From Amaurobius ferox (taxonomy: Eukaryota; Arthropoda; Arachnida; Araneae; Amaurobiidae): DNA of 64,000 nucleotides. Within the stretch, counting starts at the first letter, position 1; the number at the start of each line of letters is the position of its first letter. Positions 23,104-34,402 of this stretch are shown one piece after another. The stretch lies in contig OX578152.1 in assembly GCA_951213105.1 (NCBI GenBank), forward strand, positions 103,356,882-103,420,881. Reading direction: 5' to 3'. A model generated the notes under the pieces. The model saw only the letters and a program-made list of their open reading frames with translations, ran no database searches and was not told the DNA's origin. The translations under genes and the position numbers were made by a program.

Positions 23104-23329
23104 CTGCAACTCGATAAAATTCTCAAAGTAGTTTGGTATTTTCAACTCTGGCTTTTTATCCATAAGTTTTGTCTCCTTTACTCTATTTGTAGTTTTTTTT
23201 TTATATTTGTGATATACAATAGTATGGGTAAGAAAGTAAAAATGTAAAATAGAGTAAAAATGTAAGAAAGTAGAAATGTAAAATAGAAAATAGAAAACTG
23301 AAAATGTTCTTAAATAGGAAATACAAAAC

Positions 23330-23700
23330 TTTTACCGAAATTAAAATAAGTAGAATGAAAATAAAAACATCGTTTCTCCAATATCTCGCAAAAAATTAAA
23401 TTGCATCAGTTAAAGTGAATCTAATGGATTAGTCAGATATGCTTTGTCTGAAAAGCAGAAAAAGAACTGAAAAGAAAAAAGTTGATTCTTTACGAAACTC
23501 TAAATGCAAATCATAAAAAAAAAAATGACGATGATTCCAAACTGATTTTTCGTTCTCCTCCTTGCTGTTTCTCTTTCATTTATATTTAATTTCCATAGTT
23601 GAGAACAAAATTCCTTCAAAGTAATTGTTTAAATTTGAGATTATACTTCCCAGCTTCGAAGACTTTTTTCTTTTATCTTTTAACAGTTTTGATAAAAAAA
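23330..23700 (+). repeat. H-family repeat, copy 2
   Basis: Carries CTAATGGATTAGTCAGATATGC, TTGATTCTTTACG and CCTTGCTGTTTCTC blocks in the order of the other H copies. Confidence 0.55.
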
Positions 23701-23734
23701 AGGATACAGCCTGTCAAAAAGCGATAACAATAGA

Positions 23735-24195
23735 GCTATAGAAATATCCAGGGATATTGTAAAGCATACAGTAATATAATATGCAGTAATAAATAAAATA
23801 TACAGTAATAAAAATATACACTAATAAAATATACAGTAATATATAAAATATAAATAGCGCTACAGAAATATACAGGGATACTGTAAAATATACAGTAATA
23901 AAATATACAGTAATAAAAATATGCAGTGAAAAAAATATATAGTAATAAAATATACAGTAATAAATAAAATATACAGTAATAAAAATATACAGTAATAAAA
24001 TATACAGTAATATGTAAAATATATAATAATAAACAAAGCTTGCAATAATAAAAATATATGGCAATAAAATATATAGTAATAAATAAAATATACAGTAATA
24101 AAAATATGCAACAATAAAATATACAGTAATAAATAAAATATACAGTAATAGAAAAATATAGTAATAAAATATAGTAATAAAATATACAGTATGTA
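23735..24195 (+). repeat. AT-rich minisatellite, TACAGTAATAAAATA
   Basis: More than 25 variants of a 15-19 bp unit with ATATACAGTAATAAA. The long minus-strand frames here (YYCIFYYCIF-like) are translations of the array. Confidence 0.9.
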
Positions 24196-25311
24196 AAATT
24201 TTATTTTAAAAGATACTGTAAAATATGCAGAGATTCTAGAAATGTCCGTCAGCACCACAAAAACTTTGTAAGGAAAATTTTATGAGAATACATATCAAGT
24301 CTATCTATAATAAAGTGGCCGTGTCCGATCAAATGAAAAAGATCGCAGCGCCTATAACGGAGAATGTAAAAAGTTACGACAGCAAAGCAAAATAGCGAAA
24401 AAAGCCAATCACAAAGTTGTAGAGTTGTCTAGTGAGTAAAACTGGACATCAGGAACGAAAGAAACGCGTGTATGAAAGGCAATGAATATCAGAATTCTAT
24501 CAGAAAGTCGTATCATCGGTACCTGTAATACGATGACATCTGCAATAATTATCAAAAGAGGTATTAATATTTTTTTCCGAATTCAAATATGCATTGTTGC
24601 TGAAGAGGGACATATTGAAAAGGCTGTGCATTTGATTTCAGTGCATATATATTCTGTTATTTTTGCAGTCCTGAATGTGTCAGTCATTCACCAACAACCC
24701 TATTGTAGCAAATAAATTCCTTCTGTAACAGTTTTATAGTCGGTTCCTATGCATTCAACAATGCCCTACCACTTTATAATTGGCATTTACTGTCTATTTC
24801 GATATATTGCTGACTTTGTTATCCTAATTCTTTAGTTATCCGTTACGGGGTCACTTTACTATAAATAGACCCAAAGTGAACACTCATGGGCCTTTCCTTA
24901 CAAAGTTATTGGTGTGCTAATGGATTTTTCTAGAAACCTTCCATGTACCCAGTTGTCTTGGGATAAAGATGTATATCTTCCCTGTGCATAAAAAGTAATT
25001 TCAATTGTTCTTTAGACTAAAGAACGTTTCCTTGTTCAATAAAGAATTTATGCTCACAGAACATACCTAAACGGAGCATGCCCAAATATAGGATCACACA
25101 TTGCAGTTTGCAGCATCTGTGGCACAGTTTTATGTTTTATACGAAAGCATGATAATAGATTACATGTGTCTCTCTGAAACAAAGCCTGGAAATTCTGAAG
25201 TAAGTAAGAGGCCTAGAAACAACCAGGCAATCCATACAATTACACACAATATCGCCGAGTGTTAAATAAATTTGACCCTGCAGGATTTGCAGTCTGCTTA
25301 TGCTTAATCTG
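24196..25311. other. Low-repeat spacer
   Basis: No strong similarity to other parts of the window and no recognised protein. A 77-codon frame at 24482-24715 lacks a known domain. This is one of the larger stretches free of the A/B superfamily. Confidence 0.4.
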
Positions 25312-26411
25312 CATTGTGTCCATAATTAGAGTGGATGTGTTTAAAGCCCGATAGTGAGAAAACTGTTGGGTCAAATTCAACCAAATTTGCAGTAAATACT
25401 ATTTAGACCATAGGATTTTGATTTTTAAAAGAAAAAAGTTCGGATTTTTGCCACCGCGGGTCAAAGCGGTGCTGTAAGGTCTATTTTTGGAGTAAAATAG
25501 GCATAGGATGCACAGAAAGTTAACATTTAACATGCATTTTGAAAAAGTCAGCACATTTACATTTTATACGTATTTAGCACATTTTGTATTTACATTTGCA
25601 TCTGACATTTATATGCGTACGATATTAATTTCTATATATTGGCATCATTTACATGATTCAATGTAAAACATTAATGATGATTCAATGATGATTACATGAT
25701 GGTTAATGAGGATTACATTCATCGATGATTAATGATGATTACATGATTCAATGTAAAAGGATGGCATCATTTACATGATTCAATGTGTGATTCAATATGT
25801 TTTCCTTGCATATGTTCCAAAAGTGCATTCTCTGAACAGCATTCTCTACTGCAAAATGTAGCATATCTCCATTGATTTGCTTGACGTGTAATGTTATTCT
25901 TTCCTTCAAAGTGGCTAAATTAACCACATTCCCTTGGTATACCAAGCGCTTTACATGACCCAACAATCAAAAGTCACAAGGGGTCAGATCAGGTGAACTA
26001 GCTGGCCACTTCATAGGAAACGCTCGACTAATTAATTATTTGGTTGTTGGTAAAATGCTGTCGTAGGACTTCTTATACGCGTAATCCAATATGAGAGGGT
26101 GCTCCATCCTGCATAAATATCGTAGGTTCAAGACATTCACGCTGTTGAAATTGCGGAATAACAAAGTTCAGCAGCATTGTTCGATACCTCTCAGCATTGG
26201 CGGAACTTTCTGTACTTCCTATGCCTATTTTACTCCAAAAATGGACCTTATAGCGCCACTTTGGCCCGAGGTGGCAAAAATCCGGACTATTTTTTTAACT
26301 CAAAACCCCATGGTCTAAATTGTATTTTTAAGTAGCAAATTTGGTTGAGTTTGGCCCAACAATTTTCTCACTATCGGGCTCTAAACACCTCTACTATAAT
26401 TATGGCCACCC
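25312..26411 (-). mobile_element. Mariner-superfamily deletion derivative
   Basis: Outer arms of about 220 bp are inverted: GCCCGATAGTGAGAAAACTG (left) answers CAATTTTCTCACTATCGGGC (right). The right end reads GGCCACCCTG next to TA; the left end is more decayed. A transposase C-terminal remnant lies between the arms on the minus strand. Short ATGATTACATGAT-type repeats sit at 25640-25760. Confidence 0.75.
25742..26205 (-). pseudogene. Transposase C-terminal half, mariner-superfamily
   Basis: Reading from 26205 downwards, one frame gives AERYRTMLLNFVIPQF, then FMQDGAPSHIG with the second catalytic Asp. Further on come FPMKWPASSPDLTPCDF, the region of the third catalytic residue, and LGHVKRLVYQGN. 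The last 72 codons (25748-25966) are open. A few stops interrupt the middle, and the DNA-binding N-terminal half and first catalytic Asp are gone. In the intact family this is a nuclear DNA-cutting transposase. The same WPxxSPDLTPCDF signature occurs in the MITE at 7712-8225, but the terminal repeats differ. Confidence 0.8.
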
Positions 26412-26890
26412 TGTATATAAATAAAATTAAAAATCTATCTGTTTATTTATGTAGTATTGAGTTTACCTCACCATTTATGTGTTCGGCTACACCAAATTTG
26501 TAGGTAGCCTTGGAATAGACCCACTTGAAATTTAATCCATGTTTCGAGTTTCCAGAACCAGGGGTTGTTTATATATTAATAAAAAATGCACAATTAAATC
26601 TTCCATCTATAGATACAGCATTAAGTAGACGATATTTTTTTCGTAAATTTATTTGAAGAAAATAATATCATTTTGCTAAGCAACGGAATTAAATACAATG
26701 AGATTATAAAGTAAAGGTTTAAAGGTTAAGGGGATAATTAATATTCTCAATTCCTAAATTATATTTTTTATTTTGACAAATATTTTTCAAACTGATATAT
26801 TGTGTTTAGCCAATTATTGTAATAGAATACGAAGATGGTACGTGTGTATCTTCTAATACCATGTTAGAACTTTTATTTTAACAAATATTA
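26405..26890 (-). mobile_element. D-family repeat, copy 2
   Basis: Inverted relative of 6850-7711. It begins with ATAAATAAAATTAAAAATC and CTATCTGTTTATTTATG, has TTGCTAAGCAACGGAATTAAAT in the middle, and TATTGTGTTTAGCCAAT then GTATCTTCTAATACCATG at the end. Confidence 0.55.
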
Positions 26891-27279
26891 ACTAATTTAA
26901 TTTCATATTTTTTTTAATTTCTTTACAAATGGGACGTGGATGTTTTTCATTCAGATTTGCCTGTGAATATAAATTTGTATAGCAAAAATAGGGACTCTTG
27001 TACTTCTTTAAGAAAATTAAATTAAATATTTTAATACAATGTTTTGAATAACATTGTCATTTAGAATACTATAGGAATGTGCACATGATTGTGAATTTTA
27101 AGTTTCTTAAATGTTTATCACTATCAATGATTTCATCGGGGATTACAAAATCTCTGCACATTTAAAATGCCCTTCCTGACAGTGCAATTAGCAACTCTTC
27201 TGCGCTGATGAGGCAACACTGTTTGAAGCCAATTCACTGAATCAGATTTCAGCAATGGCAGCGCGATTCCATGCAGTTG
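26891..27279. other. Spacer, nothing recognised
   Basis: AT-rich sequence, then about 100 bp of more balanced composition without a recognised frame. Confidence 0.35.
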
Positions 27280-27560
27280 TTGAATTAAATCTAACAGATT
27301 CCCCACCTGCGCTTTGTTCGTAAAACATAAAAAAAAATCGTTCCTTCAAATGCATTAAACACAAATCAACCTGATAAAATGGGGGAGATACGAAACTAAT
27401 TTTTTTCCTTCCTTTACTTTTTTCTGTTTCTTTATCGTTTTTATTTAATTTCCATGCTTAAGAGAACGAGTTTTTATGTGATTGGATAGATTGAGATAAA
27501 ATATCGAAGCCAGGACTTCTTTCATTCACGTTTAATAATTTGATGAGTTTATCAAAAGAG
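27280..27560 (+). repeat. H-family repeat, copy 3
   Basis: CTAACAGATTCCCCACCTGCGC, TTTTTATTTAATTTCCATG and neighbouring blocks match the other H copies. Confidence 0.5.
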
Positions 27561-27619
27561 AGTTAACTGGTGAAAACGAAGACATTAAATACGACTTATT
27601 TCGTACCGATTTTCAAATG

Positions 27620-27715
27620 GATATGTGATTGAAGAATTATACGTGATTGAAGAACGATATGTGATTGAAGAATAATACGTGATTGAAGAACGATATATGA
27701 TTGAAGAATGATATG
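27620..27715 (+). repeat. 22-23 bp minisatellite, GTGATTGAAGAA
   Basis: About five units of GTGATTGAAGAAYRATAYGT. Confidence 0.85.
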
Positions 27716-28099
27716 TTTCCACTCTCGGAACAAAAGTGGCGCGCATTAATAATGCGGTGATAATAAATCACTATTGAATGTTCATGCGCACTAAATGTGG
27801 TGAAATTAATTAATGTCAATATTTAAATTTTAAATTATATATCCGCGCATAACTGCTTACATTGCACGTGTACGCATATAACCCTCTAAATTTACCTTAA
27901 CAGTTCAAGTCAGGTAACCGCATCTGAGAAATAAAACATGGGTCATTAATGACGAAGTTTATTTTTAAATTATATTGTGATACAGTGTTCTTAAAAGATG
28001 TTTACAGGTTTTTGATAGTAAATAACAAGACAACAAGAAGACACGAGACTAAAACAAGAAAGAGACAAACTTTATAATATGGACGGATAATAATTTATG

Positions 28100-28790
28100 A
28101 TTACGGCGATAATTTCTGACATCACGTCACGTGACACTCAGTCGACTCTGCGGGCTATAAGAGATTCTCCAACAGAAGTCTGCCAGGCCTCTCACAGATG
28201 CCTGTGAGCCAATGGGCAAGCAGATGCCTGAGAGCCAATGGACAGTCAGGGAGGAGCTAGCAAATAAGCCCCGTGCGACAGATGAAAGGATAAGAAAATT
28301 ATTTACGTTCAATTACGTTATGGAGACAGGGTTGTGAGAAGTTGATCAGTCAATATGAAATTGGTGATACGTTTGTGACTGTAAAATATGTTTAAAAATA
28401 AAACTACAGATCCCAAAAGGGACGTTGAAACCTACGAATAAGCGTCGAATGATGTGCTTAAAAGAGCGAAGGTAAAACTGTTTATTATTATATATGAGGA
28501 GGTATTGTAGATCTGGCTCTAAGTCTTAAAAAGAACATGTATCACACGAACCGCCTTCTAGCAGAATACTCTGTTAATTAGTAATAGCGATCGATAATCT
28601 TTACAATGTCGAATGTTAATTGTGGATTTAATGATATGAATATTTAAACATAAATAATGATTAGAATAAAAATTAAATTTGTATAAAAGGATGTCTCTTC
28701 GTTATTAAATATTTCATTGAATGTATGTTAATCAATTTTACTTTCAGTATAATCGGACGACACACAATGGTGGGTTTTGCAACATAACCA
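28100..28790. other. GC-richer block, possible solo LTR
   Basis: Contains CACGTCACGTGACAC, a CTATAAGAG word, two CAGATGCCTG..GAGCCAATGG units spaced about 30 bp apart (CCAAT motifs), and several AATAAAA words downstream. Promoter-like motifs plus polyadenylation signals fit a retroviral-type LTR. No duplicated ends or gag/pol frames were found. Confidence 0.3.
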
Positions 28791-29225
28791 GTGTACTAGT
28801 TTTCGGCCACAACAAGTAAGCAAAATAAAATTACGTCACATATATATTTATTTATGTAGCACCAAATTATTAAGAATATATTTTCAGCTTAACACTTTGT
28901 ACAAATAACCATTAACCACCCTCTTTTCACTGGTTACCTGAATTAAATATTGCATATTGGGTTTCACAAATAATTTCTATGAGAACTACTCAAAAATATT
29001 CGCAGTTTCATAATATTTATAAAAAAACTGATGTGGGCAGTACATGAATTTTTCTACATAATGCGAAATAATAGTTTAAGATTCACGCACAATGTTTTTG
29101 GAATTAAATTAATACCAAGTAAATGCAAATTTGGCGCTTTTAGCTCAACTTATTAATCCAGACTAAATTATTTCTTTATACTCCCCTGCCAAATACTTAT
29201 CAAAATGCAATTGACATTCAATTGC
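28791..29225. other. Spacer with superfamily 3' end relic
   Basis: ACTGATGTGGGCAGTACATG at about 29027-29046 is a relic of the A/B inverted 3' end. The rest is AT-rich and unassigned. Confidence 0.4.
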
Positions 29226-29376
29226 TACCCCATTCTTTCGATAGGTTAGGGGAAGGTACAGTCCCTGTGGATGCCGCCCCCACTGGTTTCCGCTCTAAAT
29301 TGGGTGGAACTTCCCAACCGACCAAACATATACCTTACACTTTCGAGTAGATGGGAAAGTCTGGATCGAAGAAAAA
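29226..29376 (+). mobile_element. SINE, 5' truncated
   Basis: Body and tail of the SINE family (CGATAGGTTAGGGGAAGG, GGATGCCGCCCCCACTG, ACCTTACACTTTCGAGTAG) ending in a GAA-rich tail. The tRNA head is absent. Confidence 0.8.
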
Positions 29377-29390
29377 GAATTATTATCCCG

Positions 29391-29670
29391 TGGGTCAACC
29401 CAGTGGTTAGCGCATGGGATTGCACTTAGACGTCCCTAGTTCGATTCCAGGCTCTGCACAAAAGCAAACTGCCTCCGTGTTCACGCAAAATACGGGCACG
29501 TTAAATAAATATGTCCATAAGTTATTTCGACAGGTTAGTGGTAAGGACAGGATGGTACGGTCCCTGTGGATGCCGCCCCCACTGAGTTCCGGTCGAAATT
29601 GGGTGGCACTTCCGTCCGTCTAAACAGATACCTTACACCTTTGAGTAAGTCGAGCGGTCTAGGTCGAAGA
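29391..29670 (+). mobile_element. tRNA-derived SINE, full length
   Basis: Box A-like AACCCAGTGGTTAGCGCATGG and box B-like TAGTTCGATTCC form the tRNA head. Body motifs ACGGTCCCTGTGGATGC and CCACTGAGTTCCGGTCG follow, then the tail ACCTTACACCTTTGAGTAAG and a GAA tail. AGAATTATTATCCCG before and AGAATTACTATCCCG after suggest a 15-bp target duplication with one change. It sits directly behind another SINE. Confidence 0.9.
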
Positions 29671-30010
29671 AGAATTACTATCCCGTTTACAATCATTTTT
29701 AAATTATGTATATTACTTCCATATTAAATCATTTTCTTATTGCATTTGCAATTACTTTGGCGATATTGACCACTTTAAATTTTTTTGTCATCATACTAAA
29801 AACTTTCCTTTATCTAAACCATCTCCTAATCAGTAATTGTGATTTTTAAGTATTTGTAAAAATAAAAAGTCTATCCACAAAATTAAAAATTGTATTGTTG
29901 CAAAAAAGATTCGTGACGGTATTAACTAATTTACTGGTTTATGAATTTCCTGGTCATTTATTTCTCTTCTGATCAATAGAACATGGGTTAAATTTTTACA
30001 TTGTTCGCCT
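29671..30010. other. AT-rich spacer
   Basis: No gene or repeat assigned. Confidence 0.35.
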
Positions 30011-30475
30011 TTTTGTTTGTATATTTTTGTTTTCTCTTTTTTAAATATTTTCATTTCCTTCGACTGTTTGAAACCTTTCATTCAAAACTATTTTTCTACA
30101 TTGTAAAACTATTTTTCTACATTGTGTATAATTTCTCCCGGCCACACATTAAACTGCCGTAAGCCCTAGGGTTGGCTGTGTGGTCTGGGCCTTCGACATT
30201 GTGTATAATTTTATTTATTTGTATATTTTCGTTTTCTCTTTCTGTTTGAAATATTTTCATTTCTTTCGACTGTTTGAAAACTTTCATTCAAAACTATTTT
30301 TTAGATCGTGTATAATTTTATTTATTTGTATTATTTTTGTATTCATTCATATTTTGTATGTCTATGTATATTTCCCATGTATGCCTATGCGTTGTTTATA
30401 TTGCTCTTTTTCCCGATCGTGCCTTGTAACTGTTCACATTCTTTATGTGAGCCAGGGAAATAAATAAATAAATTG
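30011..30475 (+). repeat. Local duplication and LINE-like 3' tail
   Basis: A segment with TTTCATTTCCTTCGACTGTTTG and TTTCATTCAAAACTATTTTT occurs twice about 200 bp apart. The region ends GAGCCAGGG then AAATAAATAAATAAA, an AAAT tail as found at LINE 3' ends. The mini-retroposon copy 3 separates the two units. Confidence 0.5.
30135..30195 (+). mobile_element. Tail-only mini-retroposon, copy 3
   Basis: A 61-bp insert lies between exact 16-bp copies of ACATTGTGTATAATTT (30119-30134 and 30196-30211). It begins CTCCCGGCCACACATT and ends GTGTGGTCTGGGCCTTCG. GGCCACACA pairs with TGTGTGGTC over 9 bp with one wobble. Confidence 0.85.
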
Positions 30476-30514
30476 CTATCCCATTGGACAGCCAGGGTTA
30501 AAAAAATATTAATA

Positions 30515-31136
30515 TCTTGTGAAATAAATGACTGTTGGCGAATTCTTTGACTTCAAAATCCGAAACTATTTCAAGAATATCTATCTGTTCGTGTGAAAAG
30601 AACAAAGTAGATACGCGAGAATAATTTTAGCAGATTTGTTGCATAATATTGAACATTGAACGTCAATATATTGGATGATGACTACTTTTTTTTTTATTTT
30701 ATATAATTTTTTTATAAATTTATTGGAAAAAAACGTGCAATATCTCAGGAGCAAAGTATGCATCATTCGTTTTCAAATTAAAAATTACATATGAAACGAT
30801 TATTTATTCATCACTATCAAAAGTTCTGATTTTTAATGACTTCCTAAAAAATTCATTCGAAAATTGGGAAGTCTTCCAAACATTCGATTGCCTTTAAAAT
30901 CAGATTCAGTATTTACTGATAATCGTTCCAACCGTACCAAATTATTTCCGAAACACTCCATTTGTTCGTAAGACATCGCATCTAAGGACTCACGGACGCA
31001 CACACACCACCTCAAAAACGTTTAATTCGAATTCAGGTATAATTAAAACGTACCCTTCCGTTGAAAACTCGAATTCGAATTTTTGGTCCCACCATCATAC
31101 TTTTCCTGTATGTTGTACTACATATGCGGAGAAAGT
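30515..31136 (-). mobile_element. B-family relative, old, 3' truncated
   Basis: TGACTGTTGGCG, AATATCTCAGGAGC, ACATTCGATTGCCTTTAAAA, AAACTCGAATTCGAATTTT and a decayed hairpin ending GGAGAAAGT follow B-family order at lower similarity than the close copies. Confidence 0.7.
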
Positions 31137-31414
31137 AATAAAAGTTGTTTTAGCCTAACTAGTAGAAATTATCTGGCCTGTGAAACTCCTCCCCCCTTTG
31201 GCATTTTCATACATTCATGATTCAATATGTATTTCCAGTTGTATTCCAAAATCATTATCAGAATGACAAAAGTAATTGGATTTTGTACACAAATTAAAAA
31301 CACACTTTATACAAATTATTTAAGACTTTTCTCAAGTTGTCAACGACTTAGAAACGCCAATGGATAAATTTGACTTATATTTAATATACAGGTTAATTCA
31401 AAAATATCTTTACA

Positions 31415-31670
31415 CTTTAACAAGTCCATAACTTAATATTAATACAGGAACGCACTATTGTTACGACATATCCTCTTGCCAAGTCCATAACTAAGCAGCA
31501 AATAATAATATATGAACATACTACTGTTACGACATATCCTCTTGCCAAGTCCATAACTAAGCAGCAAATAATAATATAGGAACATTCTACTGTTACGACA
31601 TATCCTCTCGCCAAATCCATAACTATATAGCAAATAATAATATATGCTCATACTATTGTTACGAATCACC
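31415..31670 (-). repeat. 70-bp tandem repeat, about 4 units
   Basis: Units of TATCCTCTTGCCAAGTCCAT, AACTAAGCAGCAAATAATAA and CTACTGTTACGACA. The two overlapping minus-strand frames (MDLARGYVVT and similar) are readings of the repeat. Confidence 0.9.
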
Positions 31671-31779
31671 ACTGTATCAAATTTCGCCGCTGTACGATGG
31701 TTCGATTTTCCTCTACACTACGATGCAGACAGACAGAAAAACAAACATCCTCTTTTAGTATGTTAAATAGATGAGAAAA

Positions 31780-32160
31780 TAAATATTCTCAAATGTTAAT
31801 ACTCAAAAATGTTTTATTAATAAAAATTCTCTCATTTCCTAATATTTCAAAACTAAATAATTTGACTTCAAACAAATAATGGTTCAGTCAGCTGCGTTTT
31901 ATTTGAAAAACAAGCAAATATGTACAGGGAAAAAAAATAATTCTTTCAGAAACATTAAATTTAAATTATCCTAAAAAAATAGCGATAGTTAAAAAATTCC
32001 ACTTCCTTTCTATTTCACTTCGCTGTTTAATTTTCCATTTTTATTTAATTTCCATATTTGAAAACAAATACCTCTCAAACGTGATTGCATGGCACTTTGG
32101 AGATTACTTTTCCTCCTGCATATTTTAATAATTTCTGCGGAAGAGATAACCTGTAAAAGA
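31780..32160 (+). repeat. H-family repeat, copy 4
   Basis: GGTTCAGTCAGCTGCGTTTT, AATTCTTTCAGAAAC and CTTCGCTGTTTAATTTTCC blocks match copy 1. Confidence 0.55.
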
Positions 32161-32544
32161 AAGGATGTTTTTTTTTTACTTTGTTTATGGCAAATTTAGA
32201 AAAATGCATAATGATTGTGATTTATTAAAATCATACGCCCATAGAGGTAAAGGGGAGGAGTTAAAACTCCATGTTAACAAACCATCAAAATCGTTTGAGA
32301 CAATAATACAAGTGGCGCTAGGGTAAGATATGTCATCACACTGCTTTGTATGTATTTTGGCTGCGAAAAGCTCGTTTTTAATTAAATAATTTTTAATTAA
32401 ACTGTTAATTTTGCAGAAAAAGAATTACCATTGCAAAGCAAATTAAAACTCAAATAATAGAAACATTCCTATATATTTAAATATATTCTACCCTTTAATT
32501 CTTTCATTTCCATATATTCTGTTTTCTATTTTGCAACTAGAAAA

Positions 32545-32557
<13 letters not shown>

Positions 32558-32633
<76 letters not shown>

Positions 32634-32657
32634 CACACATATATACATTTATATATA

Positions 32658-32694
<37 letters not shown>

Positions 32695-32695
32695 T
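32558..32695. repeat. AT microsatellite
   Basis: Runs of TA with rare G/C. It lies upstream of the TA-inserting MITE. Confidence 0.9.
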
Positions 32696-32740
32696 ACATT
32701 CTACTATATATACTACTATAACTAACTATAGTAGTATACA

Positions 32741-33642
32741 CAGGGTGTCTCAAAAACATTGACCTCGGCTTTTATTCCTTAAATATTGATCTTAGACATA
32801 TATAATAAATTATAAAGTTGCGTAAAATAAGGTACAGAATTTTATGAAATCGATAAAAATTTTCAGGGGATTAAATTTGAAGAAATATGAAATTTAAATT
32901 TTTATACGGCCCCCGTACAAAAACATTTCCAATGAGTAAAATGTGCCCTATACATTATTAATAAGGTGATGTACAAAATTTCAGCACTTTACCATAAAAA
33001 GTCCCAGAGATATGTTTAAATAAAGTTGGTGATGGATTAATCACAAATTAAAATGTAAATGTTTACAGCAAGAGTGCAAATGAAGCAACGCAGGAATGCG
33101 TCATAGGCAAATAATATCTGCCTCTAATGGATCTTTGGCATGGATGGAAAACATTTTGAACAAGCTTTGTAATCTTTGTGTAAAGTTATTATTTCTATAC
33201 AGTGTAGATACTTTTGTACCAATAAATAGCAAAATTATTATTTATTTATGTTGTTTCCTTTCGTAATTTTTGTATGACTCCTGAAAAGCGATCTGCCGAC
33301 ATGATTTTTTCCCTCTGAGAACTCATGTCGATGCATCGAAAAGTGGTTTAAGTCAGCATTTTTGTCTTTTCATATCTCTGGGACTTTTTATGATAAAATG
33401 CTGAAATTTCGTACATCACCTTATTAGTGTATGGGGCACATTTTACTCATTGGAAATGTTTTTGTACGGGGGCTGTATAAAATTTTAAACTTTATATTTC
33501 TTAAAATTTAATTCCCTTGAAAATTTTAATCTATTTCATAAAATTCTGTACCTTTTCTTACGCAACTTTGTAATTTATTATATATGTCTAAGATCAATAC
33601 TTAAGGAATAAAAGCCGAGGTCAATGTTTTTGGGACACCCTG
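32741..33642. mobile_element. Foldback MITE, CAGGGTGTCYC ends
   Basis: CAGGGTGTCTCAAAAACATTGACC and its inverse bound the element, next to TA-rich flanks. Arms of about 350 bp contain matching blocks such as ACGGCCCCCGTACAAAAAC versus GTTTTTGTACGGGGGCTGT. No coding frame is seen. The termini resemble 129-981 but the arms do not. Confidence 0.85.
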
Positions 33643-33800
33643 TATACTAAATACAAAACCTTCCCGTTATAGCCAGTGGGACTTTACAGTTGGAACTTTA
33701 CAAACACTAGCGGCACCTATATATAATTCTCAAAGTATTCTGATATTTTCAACTCTGGCTCAGCAGTGAGTGCTATCTCTTTTTCTCTAACTGCACGGTG

Positions 33801-34402
33801 ACGCCATTTGTTTACTCAGAAAAACAGTTTTACGACATTTCCTCCGATTTGCGTGCGCATTCTCAGGACACAAAGATTATTTCGTAAAGTTAGATAACTT
33901 AAACTTTACTTAGAACAGCAATAAATGTAGACAGTAATATACTACCGATAATCAATTCCTAGCTATCGAGCAAAGTCACAAGACAACCGTCATATACAAC
34001 AAAACAGGGGATTAAACTTCAACTTATTCACAGAGAAGATAATCTATCATACAATTATGCTCTATAAACAATAAGCAAGCATCCTTCATAACTTCCCTAC
34101 GTAATTCGGAATATTTTTCACCATTCAACTATATTCTCTAAATTTTTCCAACTCGCCAATAGTCGTCAAGTTGTCGAATTTGCGCCAAATTTTTCGCCAA
34201 GGTGGAGTGACACTAATCTTCCCAGTTGTTAACTGTAAATGCTGTTTTCCAGCGAGGATGCATATAAGACAGGAAAACAGATATCAGGTACGTATTTGAA
34301 ATTGTAGCAAACATTTAAAGTGTAAAAATCCCTTATACTTACTAATGCATTAATATTCTATATATCATTAACTATAGTCCATAGTAATCAGAACCAGATT
34401 GA
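33801..34402. other. Spacer with a GCCAA-rich B relic
   Basis: Near 34150-34202 the words CTCGCCAATAGTCGTCAAG and TTTTTCGCCAAGG mark a decayed B-type block. Nothing else is recognised. Confidence 0.4.

Larger units (their letters stand above)
32200..33800. repeat. G-family repeat, interrupted
   Basis: Similar to 39090-39632: GGTAAAGGGGAGGAGTTAAAAC, AAGTGGCGCTAGGGTAAGATA, ATTCCTATATATTTAAA. After the insertions come ACTAGCGGCACCTATATATAA and TCTCAAAGTATTCTG. An AT microsatellite (32558-32695) and a foldback MITE lie inside. Confidence 0.55.

Noticed and set aside
23714..24258. Long hydrophobic minus-strand frames that look like membrane proteins
   Set aside because: They are translations of the TACAGTAATAAAATA minisatellite; the Phe/Tyr/Ile richness comes from its AT-rich complement.
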